Of a DNA stretch of 9,666 nucleotides, positions 1 through 6,657 are shown piece after piece (the stretch's first letter is position 1; every line of letters begins with the position of its first letter). Under the pieces are notes generated by a model. That model saw only the letters and a list, made by a program, of their open reading frames with translations. It ran no database searches and was not told where the DNA came from. A program made the position numbers and the translations under genes. Where the stretch lies: the NCBI GenBank assembly GCA_002315765.1, contig DCIE01000075.1, forward strand, positions 1-9,666, read 5' to 3'. This stretch comes from Ruminococcaceae bacterium UBA1734. Its GTDB lineage: Bacteria > Bacillota > Clostridia > Oscillospirales > Acutalibacteraceae.

Positions 1-113
1 TCCCATAGCATAAGCTAGTAAGGTCCCCGGAAGACTACCGGGTTGATAGGCAACAAGTGTAAGCATAGTGATATGTGTGCTAGGTTGTACTAATAGACCG
101 AGGGCTTGACCTA
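1..113 (+). rRNA. 23S ribosomal RNA, 3' end (partial)
   Basis: This is the last ~113 nucleotides of a large-subunit rRNA gene; the rest lies upstream of the window. I recognise the conserved 3' portion: the GGTTGATAGG block near 42-51, AAGCATAGTGATATGTG near 61-77, TACTAATAGACCGAGGGCTTGACC near 88-111 (shown here in pieces that align with the usual bacterial 23S end). The terminal GGCTTGACC is the strand that pairs with the 5' end of 23S in the processing stem, so the mature end should be near 112-114. It is transcribed toward the LRR gene and ends at the terminator at 185-217. Confidence 0.95.
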
Positions 114-184
114 TTATTTCGATTCCCTTGCTTTCCCTTTGTTCAGTTTTTTGGGTGCGATAAGGTTTAATTTCTTTATAAATT
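114..184 (+). other. 23S 3' spacer lacking a 5S rRNA gene
   Basis: This short T-rich spacer joins the 23S end to the terminator. It contains a TTCAGTTTT stretch of the kind often seen in 23S-5S spacers of Clostridia, followed by GGGTGCGATAAGG near 154-166, which weakly resembles the first bases of a 5S gene. No complete 5S (about 117 nt) can fit. No tRNA is visible. Confidence 0.6.
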
Positions 185-217
185 ACAGGTATCATTACGA
201 TGCCTGTTTTTCTTTTT
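185..217 (+). terminator. Intrinsic terminator of the rRNA operon
   Basis: A 9-bp stem (ACAGGTATC at 185-193 with GATGCCTGT at 199-207, one G-U pair) closes a 5-nt loop and is followed by T5-C-T5. This is a textbook Rho-independent terminator and ends rRNA transcription before the LRR gene promoter. Confidence 0.9.
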
Positions 218-218
218 C

Positions 219-247
219 TTGACAATATATTCCAGATAAGGTATTAT
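219..247 (+). promoter_or_regulatory. Sigma-A-type promoter of the LRR gene
   Basis: A consensus -35 TTGACA (219-224) and a -10 TATTAT (242-247) are separated by exactly 17 bases. The -35 box begins one base after the T tract of the rRNA terminator. Transcription would start near 254, giving a leader of about 27 nt that carries the AAGGAG ribosome binding site (269-274), six bases before the ATG. Confidence 0.85.
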
Positions 248-280
248 TAAAGAAAATTAAATGATGTTAAGGAGTTTGTT

Positions 281-2362
281 ATGAAAAGGTTATTATCAAT
301 TTTTCTTGCGGTTAGTTTGATTTTTATGTCGGTTTTTGTAACACCGATTGTTGCCAATGCCAACACAAGCGGATATTATTCCTATGAAATAGTAAACGGC
401 AAAGCAATTATTACCGAGTGTGATGGGAGCATTTACGGAGATGTTACTATTCCCTCCACATTAGGAGGTAAGCCTGTTGCAGAAATCGGATATCAAGCTT
501 TTTACGGTTGTGATAATATTACTAAAGTTACAGTAAATAACGGCGTTACAGATATTGGCGAAAAAGCTTTTCACGATTGCGAAAAGCTTCATACTATTGT
601 TTTACCAAATAGCGTGAAAATAATTAAAGATTCCGCCTTTGAGGGTGACGAAAGCCTCAAAAGTATAAATTTGCCAAACGGTTTAAAGGAATTGGGAGAA
701 GGGGCATTTTCCTCTTGTGATGCGCTTGAAACCATTATATTGCCGGGCAGTTTGCGAGATATATCCGACAATACATTTTATGACTGCAAAAAACTAAAGA
801 ATATTACTTTTCAGGATGGCATTGAAAATATAGGCAGTCAAGCTTTTTCCTCTTGCACAGCTATAGAAGAAATATATTTACCGGATAGTATAAAAACAGT
901 CGGCGGTCATGCATTTTATTTTTGCTCAAATTTGGAAAATGTCCGTATGTCTAACAACATAACCGAACTATGTAATGACGATTTCGGCGAAGTGTTTAAT
1001 GCTTGTGATAAACTCAAAATGAATTCTTACGGCAACGCAAAATATTTAGGCAACGAAGGCAATAACTATCTCTGCTTACTTCAATATGATGATTATAAAA
1101 CCGCAGTTAATATTAATCCAAATACAAAAATCATAGCGAACAACGCACTGGCTTATTCAAGTATGGAAGATATTACAATTCCGGAAGGAGTTAGAAATAT
1201 CGGAAGCGGTGCATTTGAAAACAGCGATTTAAAAACGGTCAGTTTGCCAAACAGTATCGAGCATATAGGAACCGATGCGTTTAGCGGATGCAAACAATTA
1301 AGATATAATTCATATGATAATGCAAAGTATTTAGGCAATTCTACAAACAAGTATCTTTACCTTGTAAACACGCATTTCACCACCATAGATTCCTGCATAA
1401 TTAATGTAAATACAAAGATTATTGCATCCGGTGCGTTTTATAGTTGCGATAACTTGGAAAAACTCGTGATTCCAAACGGCGTAATCGAAATAGGAAGGAG
1501 TGCTTTTGCTTACTGTGATAAACTTGCAACATTGACACTTTCTAACAAAATTAAAAAAATATGCAATAAAGCCTTTTATAATTGGTCTGAACATACACTC
1601 AAAACCGTTATTTTCTGCGGAACGGAGCAAGAACGAAAGGCTATTGATATAGAAGAAGATAATGACGAATTAGATAAAGCAACATGGCAGTATCATATTT
1701 TCAGCAACGGTTGCGATACCAGCTGTAATAATTGCGGTTATGTAAGAAAAACAAGTCATAAATATAAAACCGCATGGTCAAGCGATGGTACTAATCATTG
1801 GCATGAATGTTCCGTTTGCAAAGCAAAAAAGGATGTTACAAAACATTCTACACTCATAACAAAGAACACAAAAACCGCAACTTGCAAAGCAAAGGGATAT
1901 ACCGGTGATAAATGTTGCAAAATTTGCAATAGGGTTATTACAAAGGGCAAGTCAACTGCATTAGCTGCCCATAAATACAAAACAACCACAAAGAAATCCA
2001 CTTATTTTGCAACCGGAAAAACTGTTACAAAATGCAGTTGCTGTGGCAAGATTTCAAAGACTAAGATATTAAAAAAGCTTACCTTAAAGGTTCCGGGTGT
2101 TTCGCTGACCGGTTCAAAAAAAGCAATAAAGGTTAAGGTAACAAAGGTTACAAATCAAACAGGATTCCAAATCAGATATAGGTTAAAGGGAACATCAAAA
2201 TGGACCACAAAAACCTATACGGAAAAATCCACAGCGACAAAAACCGTAAATAAGTTAAAGGATAAAAAGTATTATCAAGTTCAGACAAGGAGTCTTGTAA
2301 AGTCAGGAAGCAAAACCGCATATTCTTCTTGGTCTGCCGCAAAAACCGTAAAAACAAAGTAG
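281..2362 (+). CDS. Secreted BspA-like leucine-rich-repeat protein
   Basis: 693 residues. Residues 1-27 form a signal peptide: Lys/Arg start, hydrophobic core and a likely cut after ANA. Residues about 55-450 hold some 14 BspA/TpLRR-type (LRR_5) repeats of roughly 23 residues, marked by IG-x2-AF, C-x2-L and IxLPxxI patterns. Residues 478-590 hold Cys/His modules (C478/C482/C485, C510-x2-C513, C535 with C545/C546/C549, C585/C587/C588). Residues about 603-693 are a Lys-rich, fibronectin-III-like tail. No LPXTG sorting signal, S-layer homology or dockerin module is visible, so it is secreted or held non-covalently, perhaps by its basic tail. In this family such proteins are surface or secreted binding and adhesion proteins; the ligand here is unknown. 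The ATG follows AAGGAG by six bases. It is monocistronic, with its own promoter and terminator. The family is sure; the function is inferred. Confidence 0.92.
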   Translation: MKRLLSIFLAVSLIFMSVFVTPIVANANTSGYYSYEIVNGKAIITECDGSIYGDVTIPSTLGGKPVAEIGYQAFYGCDNITKVTVNNGVTDIGEKAFHDCEKLHTIVLPNSVKIIKDSAFEGDESLKSINLPNGLKELGEGAFSSCDALETIILPGSLRDISDNTFYDCKKLKNITFQDGIENIGSQAFSSCTAIEEIYLPDSIKTVGGHAFYFCSNLENVRMSNNITELCNDDFGEVFNACDKLKMNSYGNAKYLGNEGNNYLCLLQYDDYKTAVNINPNTKIIANNALAYSSMEDITIPEGVRNIGSGAFENSDLKTVSLPNSIEHIGTDAFSGCKQLRYNSYDNAKYLGNSTNKYLYLVNTHFTTIDSCIINVNTKIIASGAFYSCDNLEKLVIPNGVIEIGRSAFAYCDKLATLTLSNKIKKICNKAFYNWSEHTLKTVIFCGTEQERKAIDIEEDNDELDKATWQYHIFSNGCDTSCNNCGYVRKTSHKYKTAWSSDGTNHWHECSVCKAKKDVTKHSTLITKNTKTATCKAKGYTGDKCCKICNRVITKGKSTALAAHKYKTTTKKSTYFATGKTVTKCSCCGKISKTKILKKLTLKVPGVSLTGSKKAIKVKVTKVTNQTGFQIRYRLKGTSKWTTKTYTEKSTATKTVNKLKDKKYYQVQTRSLVKSGSKTAYSSWSAAKTVKTK
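1022..1081 (+). repeat. LRR island, copy 1
   Basis: Residues 248-267 begin NSYGNAKYLGN and interrupt the regular 23-residue LRR spacing. They match copy 2 at 14 of 20 positions, and the similarity continues downstream (NTKIIA, then IPxGVxxIG). Confidence 0.8.
1307..1366 (+). repeat. LRR island, copy 2
   Basis: Residues 343-362 begin NSYDNAKYLGN, 95 residues after copy 1. The island plus the LRRs behind it look like an internal duplication of about 95 residues. Confidence 0.8.
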
Positions 2363-2375
2363 GTTATGAATAATC

Positions 2376-2409
2376 AGTGCCACTGTACTAAATGTATGGT
2401 GGCATTTTT
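2376..2409 (+). terminator. Intrinsic terminator after the LRR gene
   Basis: The stem pairs TGCCACTGTAC (2378-2388) with GTATGGTGGCA (2394-2404): 11 pairs including two G-U, with a 5-nt TAAAT loop, followed by TTTTT. It begins 13 bases after the stop codon and separates the LRR gene from the rnf operon. Confidence 0.88.
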
Positions 2410-2431
2410 GCATAAAAAACGATAGAAAAAA

Positions 2432-2449
2432 TTGTTGCAAAGGGCACAA
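2432..2449. promoter_or_regulatory. Possible Rex-like operator upstream of rnf
   Basis: An 18-bp imperfect inverted repeat TTGTTGC-AAAG-GGCACAA has the outer TTGT...ACAA arms and the spacing of Rex (NADH/NAD+-sensing repressor) sites. The inner arm bases do not match well: only 5 of 7 half-site positions are symmetric. It lies 7 bases upstream of the -35 box. This is a weak candidate in an A-rich region where chance matches are likely. Confidence 0.25.
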
Positions 2450-2456
2450 AAAAATC

Positions 2457-2485
2457 TTGTAAAAAATAAAAAAATGTAGTAAAAT
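2457..2485 (+). promoter_or_regulatory. Sigma-A-type promoter of the rnf operon
   Basis: The -35 TTGTAA (2457-2462) and -10 TAAAAT (2480-2485) are separated by 17 bases, with A-rich DNA upstream and in the spacer. Predicted start is near 2492, giving a short leader with GGAGG at 2506-2510, seven bases before the rnfC ATG. An out-of-frame ATG at 2511 is too close to the ribosome binding site to be the start. Confidence 0.75.
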
Positions 2486-2517
2486 AAACATATATATTAT
2501 GTTATGGAGGATGAAAG

Positions 2518-3840
2518 ATGGAAAAAAGCGAACGCATACTTTCTCCCGTTAAAAAAACCCGTTCGGGAATTGCTTTACCGCATCTAAAGGGTACAGCCGA
2601 AATGAAAACAATCCCCTTTGTTCCCGAAAGGATAACGGTACCTATGAGCCAACATATCGGTGCTCCGTGTAGCCCCGTTGTTGCAGTGAACGACCATGTT
2701 TTCGTTGGTACAAAAATCGGCGAGACCAACGCCCCTGTTTCGGCACCTATACATTCGGGTGTGTCAGGAACGGTTACGGCTATTATTTCAAAAGATGTTG
2801 CCGGACGAAAATGTGAATTTGTTGAAATTGAATCCGACGGAAAAATGGAGAAAGACCCGGAAATTAAGCCATATCCGGTTAAGAATAAAACAGACCTTAT
2901 TACGGCGGCTCGGCTTTGCGGACTTGTGGGCCTCGGCGGTGCGGGATTTCCTACCCACATAAAGCTCAATCCCCCTGAAAATGCCGAGATTGACACCCTT
3001 ATTGTAAACGGTGCCGAATGTGAGCCTTACATAACATCAGACTATCGTGAATGTATGGAAAATTATGACGATGTGTTGGAGGCAATCTATCTCATTAAGG
3101 ATATTTTGAAGCTGAAAAAGGTTGTTATCTGCATAGAAAAGAACAAACCGTCAGCCATAAAAAGGCTTTACAGTATGGCGACCGACAGGCGAGATAAAGA
3201 TGACACGGTTAAGCTTATGAGATTGCCCACAATGTACCCACAAGGAGCAGAGAAGGTTTTGATTTATTCCGCAACCGGCAGGGTTTTACCGATGGGAAAA
3301 CTGCCAAGCGATGTGGGATGTATTGTTATGAATGTTACCTCTCTTGGTACACTTTATAGATTTATTAATACAGGTATGCCGCTTGTTTCAAAGAGAATTA
3401 CCTTTGACGGCACGGCTGTTAAATCTCCTAAAAATATTCTTTTGCCTATCGGAACTAAAATTTCCGATGTTATGGCGTTTGCCGGAGGCGTATCCGAAGA
3501 TTATGAAAAGATTTTAATGGGCGGACCCATGATGGGTATGTGTGTTACCAATCCTGAGTCGCCGGTTGAAAAGCGAAACAATGCGATTTTGGTAATGAGT
3601 CCCGAAAAACCAACGGTATCAACACCTTGTATTCGTTGCGGAAGATGTGCTACCCATTGTCCGATGAATTTAACACCTGCAAGGGTAGAGGCATATAACA
3701 GACAAGGAATGACGGAAAAGTTTTCGGAGTTAAATGTTAATTTGTGTATGGAGTGTGGAAGTTGTTCCTATATTTGTCCCGCAAAACGACCTTTAACACA
3801 AGTTATGAGGGTTGCGAAAGCAACTTTACGGAGGCGATAA
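2518..3840 (+). CDS. rnfC: Rnf complex subunit C (NADH/FMN- and Fe-S-binding)
   Basis: 440 residues, the usual length for clostridial RnfC. It is the peripheral cytoplasmic subunit that passes electrons to or from NAD(H) in the ferredoxin:NAD+ oxidoreductase. Residues about 20-106 form the RnfC N-terminal barrel-sandwich domain. The nucleotide-binding core carries the glycine-rich motif GLGGAGFPT (138-146) and NGAECEPY (164-171), as in complex I NuoF-type proteins. An SLBB-like segment (GTKISDVMAFAGG) lies near 322-334. Two 4Fe-4S motifs follow: C371-x2-C374-x2-C377-x3-C381P and C410-x2-C413-x2-C416-x3-C420P. It is first in the operon; the next ATG comes three bases after its TAA. No signal peptide. 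Nothing is missing. Confidence 0.97.
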   Translation: MEKSERILSPVKKTRSGIALPHLKGTAEMKTIPFVPERITVPMSQHIGAPCSPVVAVNDHVFVGTKIGETNAPVSAPIHSGVSGTVTAIISKDVAGRKCEFVEIESDGKMEKDPEIKPYPVKNKTDLITAARLCGLVGLGGAGFPTHIKLNPPENAEIDTLIVNGAECEPYITSDYRECMENYDDVLEAIYLIKDILKLKKVVICIEKNKPSAIKRLYSMATDRRDKDDTVKLMRLPTMYPQGAEKVLIYSATGRVLPMGKLPSDVGCIVMNVTSLGTLYRFINTGMPLVSKRITFDGTAVKSPKNILLPIGTKISDVMAFAGGVSEDYEKILMGGPMMGMCVTNPESPVEKRNNAILVMSPEKPTVSTPCIRCGRCATHCPMNLTPARVEAYNRQGMTEKFSELNVNLCMECGSCSYICPAKRPLTQVMRVAKATLRRR

Positions 3841-3843
3841 TTA

Positions 3844-4800
3844 ATGGATAAAATATTGAATGTTTCATCTTCACCCCATATTAGGCATAGCGATACAACA
3901 AGCGGAATAATGCTTGATGTTATTATTGCTTTGTTACCGGCAACAATTTACGGATGTTTTATTTTCGGACTTCGTGCCGCCGCAGTTGTTTGTACCTGCG
4001 TACTCACTGCCATTGTTGCTGAATTTTTATGGAATATAATACTTAAAAAGCCCCAGTCGGTAGGAGATTTATCCGCCATAGTTACAGGGCTTTTGTTAGG
4101 AATAAATTTACCACCGAGAACTCCCCTTTGGGTTGCCGCAATCGGTTCGGTTGCCGCAATTATAGTTGTAAAGCAAATGTTTGGCGGAATTGGTTTTAAC
4201 TTTGTTAATCCGGCTATTGCCGCAAGAATAATACTTCTTGTTTCCTTCCCGTCTTTTATGGCAGGAGCTTCAAATTATACCGAGCCACTGGGCGTTAGTG
4301 CCGTAACCTCTGCAACTCCCTTGGTTCTTCATAGCACCGGTGCCGCCGGACAGCCGAGCATCAAGGAATTGTTTTTCGGTATGCATAGCGGTTCGATAGG
4401 TGAAACCTCGGCGTTTTTGCTCTTGGTGGGAGGGTTTTACCTTGTAATGAGAAAGGTTATTAAACCGATTATTCCTTTGTGCTTTATAGGAACAGTGGGA
4501 CTTATGACATACATTTTCACATTTTCGGTACACGAAACCCTGTTTATGTTGTTTTCGGGAGGATTGTTCCTTGGTGCAATATTTATGGCAACCGATTATG
4601 TAACAAGCCCCACAACAAATTGGGGAAAGGTTGTTTTCGGAATAGGTTGCGGACTTATTACATTTGTGATAAGAAAATTCGGCAATTTGCCGGAGGGAGT
4701 TTCCTACTCTATTATATTAATGAATATATTAGTTCCTCATATAGACAAGTTGACTGCAAAAAAGCCTTTCGGTATTAAGGAGGCAAAAGCAAATGAATAA
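3844..4800 (+). CDS. rnfD: Rnf complex subunit D (FMN-bearing membrane subunit)
   Basis: 318 residues, strongly hydrophobic, with about 8-10 membrane segments. RnfD carries a covalently bound FMN on a threonine and is one of the likely ion-path subunits. Visible family marks are the N-terminal SPHI(R)H motif (10-15), GINLPP (86-91), FNFVNPAIAAR (118-128), and MATDYVTSP (248-256). Thr158, last residue of TSATP (155-159), is the probable FMN attachment site by comparison with the NqrB/RnfD family. The start is supported by GGAGG at 3830-3834, which lies in the end of rnfC, nine bases before the ATG. Its last 8 bases overlap the start of rnfG. Confidence 0.96.
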   Translation: MDKILNVSSSPHIRHSDTTSGIMLDVIIALLPATIYGCFIFGLRAAAVVCTCVLTAIVAEFLWNIILKKPQSVGDLSAIVTGLLLGINLPPRTPLWVAAIGSVAAIIVVKQMFGGIGFNFVNPAIAARIILLVSFPSFMAGASNYTEPLGVSAVTSATPLVLHSTGAAGQPSIKELFFGMHSGSIGETSAFLLLVGGFYLVMRKVIKPIIPLCFIGTVGLMTYIFTFSVHETLFMLFSGGLFLGAIFMATDYVTSPTTNWGKVVFGIGCGLITFVIRKFGNLPEGVSYSIILMNILVPHIDKLTAKKPFGIKEAKANE

Positions 4801-5383
4801 ATATAAGGAAATAATAATACCCACGGTGGTAATGATACTTATTTGCTTGGTGGTTACCGTGGCACTCAGCGGAACAAACCTTATTACAAAGGACAAAATC
4901 CAAAAGATACAAAAATCCCAGCAGGACGAGTCTATGAGGGAAGTTTTACCTGCCGATGAGTATGCGGAAAAAACCGGCAGTTCTAACAACCAAGACTATA
5001 CATATTATATAGCGACAAAATCCGGCGAAACCTCGGGCTATATTTTTGTAACCACCGAAAAGGGTTACGGCGGAGATGTAAAGGTTATGACCGCTGTAAG
5101 TACCAACGGCAGTATCGAGGCCGTAAAGGTGTTGGATGTTTCCGAAGAAACGCCGGGACTTGGACAAAACACAGGAAAAGAAATATGGTATTCACAATTT
5201 TCGGGAATAAATGCCCGGGGTGAAATTTCGGTTCAAAAAAGCGGAGCTTCCAAGGAGACCGCCACGGTTAATGCCGTAACCGGCGCCACAATTTCTTCCA
5301 CCGCCGTTACAAAAGCGGTAAATAAGGCAGTTTCGTATTATAGCGAAATATCAGCGGAAAGCGAGGTTGAGATTAATGAATAA
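4793..5383 (+). CDS. rnfG: Rnf complex subunit G (covalent FMN subunit)
   Basis: 196 residues. One N-terminal membrane anchor (about residues 7-25) is followed by a soluble domain facing outside the membrane, as known for RnfG/NqrC. The FMN-binding domain ends in TGATISS (163-169); Thr166 is the expected phosphoester-linked FMN site. Other family features are GYGG (91-94) and the ETPGLG segment (119-124). The residues between the anchor and the FMN domain are charged and Gln-rich. AAGGAGG at 4777-4783 lies nine bases before the ATG, inside rnfD. The start overlaps rnfD by ATGAATAA, and its own end overlaps rnfE by the same eight bases. Assignment is secure from motif, size and position. Confidence 0.96.
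   Translation: MNKYKEIIIPTVVMILICLVVTVALSGTNLITKDKIQKIQKSQQDESMREVLPADEYAEKTGSSNNQDYTYYIATKSGETSGYIFVTTEKGYGGDVKVMTAVSTNGSIEAVKVLDVSEETPGLGQNTGKEIWYSQFSGINARGEISVQKSGASKETATVNAVTGATISSTAVTKAVNKAVSYYSEISAESEVEINE
5361..5366 (+). promoter_or_regulatory. Ribosome binding site that decides the rnfE start
   Basis: GCGAGG ends nine bases before the ATG at 5376. An in-frame TTG at 5367 directly abuts this site, too close for initiation, so ATG 5376 is preferred. That choice also gives the same ATGAATAA overlap seen at the rnfD/rnfG and rnfE/rnfA junctions. Confidence 0.75.
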
Positions 5384-6077
5384 AAATTTAAAAATATTCA
5401 CTAACGGAATTTTAGAAGAAAACCCAACCCTTCGCTTGGTGCTTGGCACTTGTCCCACCTTGGCGGTAACAACAGCCGCAAAAAACGGAATAGGAATGGG
5501 AATTGCCGCAACCGCCGTTTTGGTATGTTCCAATGCCGCCATTTCTCTGCTTAGAAAGGTTATTCCGGATAAGGTAAGAATACCTGCGTTCATAACAATA
5601 ATTGCCGGATTTGTAAGTGTTGTTCAAATGCTTGTCAAGGCGTTTGCACCTGCCATTGATAAATCACTGGGAATATATTTGCCGCTTATAGTGGTAAATT
5701 GCATTATTTTGGCAAGAGCCGAAATGTTTGCATCAAAAAATGCGGTACTTCCAAGTGTGCTTGACGGTCTCGGAATGGGAATAGGTTTTACCTGTACATT
5801 AACCCTAATGGGAATGATAAGAGAACTGTTAGGCAACGGAACACTTTTTGATATTTCGGTTACGGCAGGACATATATCTCCTATGATTATTTTCCTGCTT
5901 CCTCCGGGTGGATTTTTCGTGTTCGGTGTATTAGTTGCCGCATCAAACGGAATTGCCAAGAAGAAGGGCAAGAAAATCGTGGAACATTTAGGCTGCGAGA
6001 GTTGTCCGTCAAGAAATGTTTGCGATAAGGTAAACTCTTCCGAATGTGAAGCAAAGGAGGTAGCCGTAAATGAATAA
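5376..6077 (+). CDS. rnfE: Rnf complex subunit E, with Cys-rich tail
   Basis: 233 residues from the ATG. It is a membrane subunit with about six hydrophobic segments, homologous to NqrD. RnfE and RnfA each give two cysteines to an iron-sulfur centre buried in the membrane; here these should be C26 (in GTCPTLAVT) and C109 (in VVNCIILAR). Other marks are the NPTLRLVLG region near residue 16 and LPPGGFFVFG near 175-184. After the last membrane segment comes AKKKGKK (194-200), which suggests a cytoplasmic C-terminus, and then a tail with C207-x2-C210-x5-C216-x7-C224. The tail makes the protein about 25-30 residues longer than the hydrophobic core needs. Starts with an 8-base overlap on rnfG and ends with one on rnfA. 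Confidence 0.95.
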   Translation: MNKNLKIFTNGILEENPTLRLVLGTCPTLAVTTAAKNGIGMGIAATAVLVCSNAAISLLRKVIPDKVRIPAFITIIAGFVSVVQMLVKAFAPAIDKSLGIYLPLIVVNCIILARAEMFASKNAVLPSVLDGLGMGIGFTCTLTLMGMIRELLGNGTLFDISVTAGHISPMIIFLLPPGGFFVFGVLVAASNGIAKKKGKKIVEHLGCESCPSRNVCDKVNSSECEAKEVAVNE

Positions 6078-6654
6078 GATTACCGCTATAACCTCAATTC
6101 TTCTTGCAGGAATACTTACAAACAATATGGTTCTTGCAAAATTTTTGGGAATATGTCCGTTTTTAGGCGTTTCAAAGAAGGTAAAGACCGCCGTATCTAT
6201 GAGCATAGCCGTAACATTGGTTATGGTTATTGCCACGGCTGTTACATGGCCCATTGATACATATATATTAAAGGAAAAATACAACTTTCTTCAAACCGTT
6301 GTGTTTATTCTTGTAATAGCGGCTATAGTTCAGCTGATAGAAATATTCTTAAAGAAATATATACCGCCGATTTATAAGGCACTCGGAATTTATCTTCCCC
6401 TTATTACAACCAACTGCGCAGTGCTTGGAATAACCCTTATTAATGTACAAAACAAACTTGATTTCACATCTTCGATTTTCAATTCCCTTGCGGCAGGACT
6501 CGGATTTTTACTTGCCATGGTTTTGTTTGCCGGAGTTCGTGAGAGAATGGAAACAGCAGATGTACCTGAGTTTTTAAAAGGGCTTCCTATTACGCTTATT
6601 GCGGCGGCACTTGTATCCCTTTCCTTCTTGGGATTTGCCGGAATAGGAGGTTAA
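6070..6654 (+). CDS. rnfA: Rnf complex subunit A (membrane subunit)
   Basis: 194 residues, the family's usual length, with about six membrane segments, homologous to NqrE. It pairs with RnfE to hold a membrane-embedded iron-sulfur centre; the expected ligands are C29 (in LGICPFLGVS) and C116 (in TTNCAVLG). NNMVLAKFLG (18-27) and the RERMETADVP segment near 157-166 are typical of RnfA. AAAGGAGG at 6053-6060 lies nine bases before the ATG. It overlaps rnfE by ATGAATAA and its stop is three bases before rnfB. The protein ends just after its last hydrophobic segment, with no extra tail, unlike RnfE here. Confidence 0.96.
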   Translation: MNKITAITSILLAGILTNNMVLAKFLGICPFLGVSKKVKTAVSMSIAVTLVMVIATAVTWPIDTYILKEKYNFLQTVVFILVIAAIVQLIEIFLKKYIPPIYKALGIYLPLITTNCAVLGITLINVQNKLDFTSSIFNSLAAGLGFLLAMVLFAGVRERMETADVPEFLKGLPITLIAAALVSLSFLGFAGIGG

Positions 6655-6657
6655 GAG

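Larger units (their letters stand above)
443..1630 (+). repeat. LRR_5 (BspA/TpLRR) repeat region
   Basis: This is a protein-level repeat inside the LRR gene. About 14 units of mostly 23 residues share the A-F and C-x2-L positions (GYQAF, GEKAF, GEGAF, GSQAF, GSGAF, GTDAF, GRSAF and so on). The DNA copies have diverged, so the array is old and not a recent tandem expansion. Confidence 0.88.

Noticed and set aside
2502..2996. 164-codon open frame on the minus strand opposite rnfC
   Set aside because: It is fully antisense to a clear rnfC, has no recognisable domain and matches the usual shadow of a coding frame.
5367..5375. TTG start for rnfE, nine bases upstream of the ATG
   Set aside because: The TTG touches the ribosome binding site, leaving no spacing; ATG 5376 has proper spacing and the same overlap as the other junctions.
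5624..5971. 115-codon minus-strand open frame opposite rnfE
   Set aside because: It is a mirror of a membrane protein gene, with no ribosome binding site or family signature.
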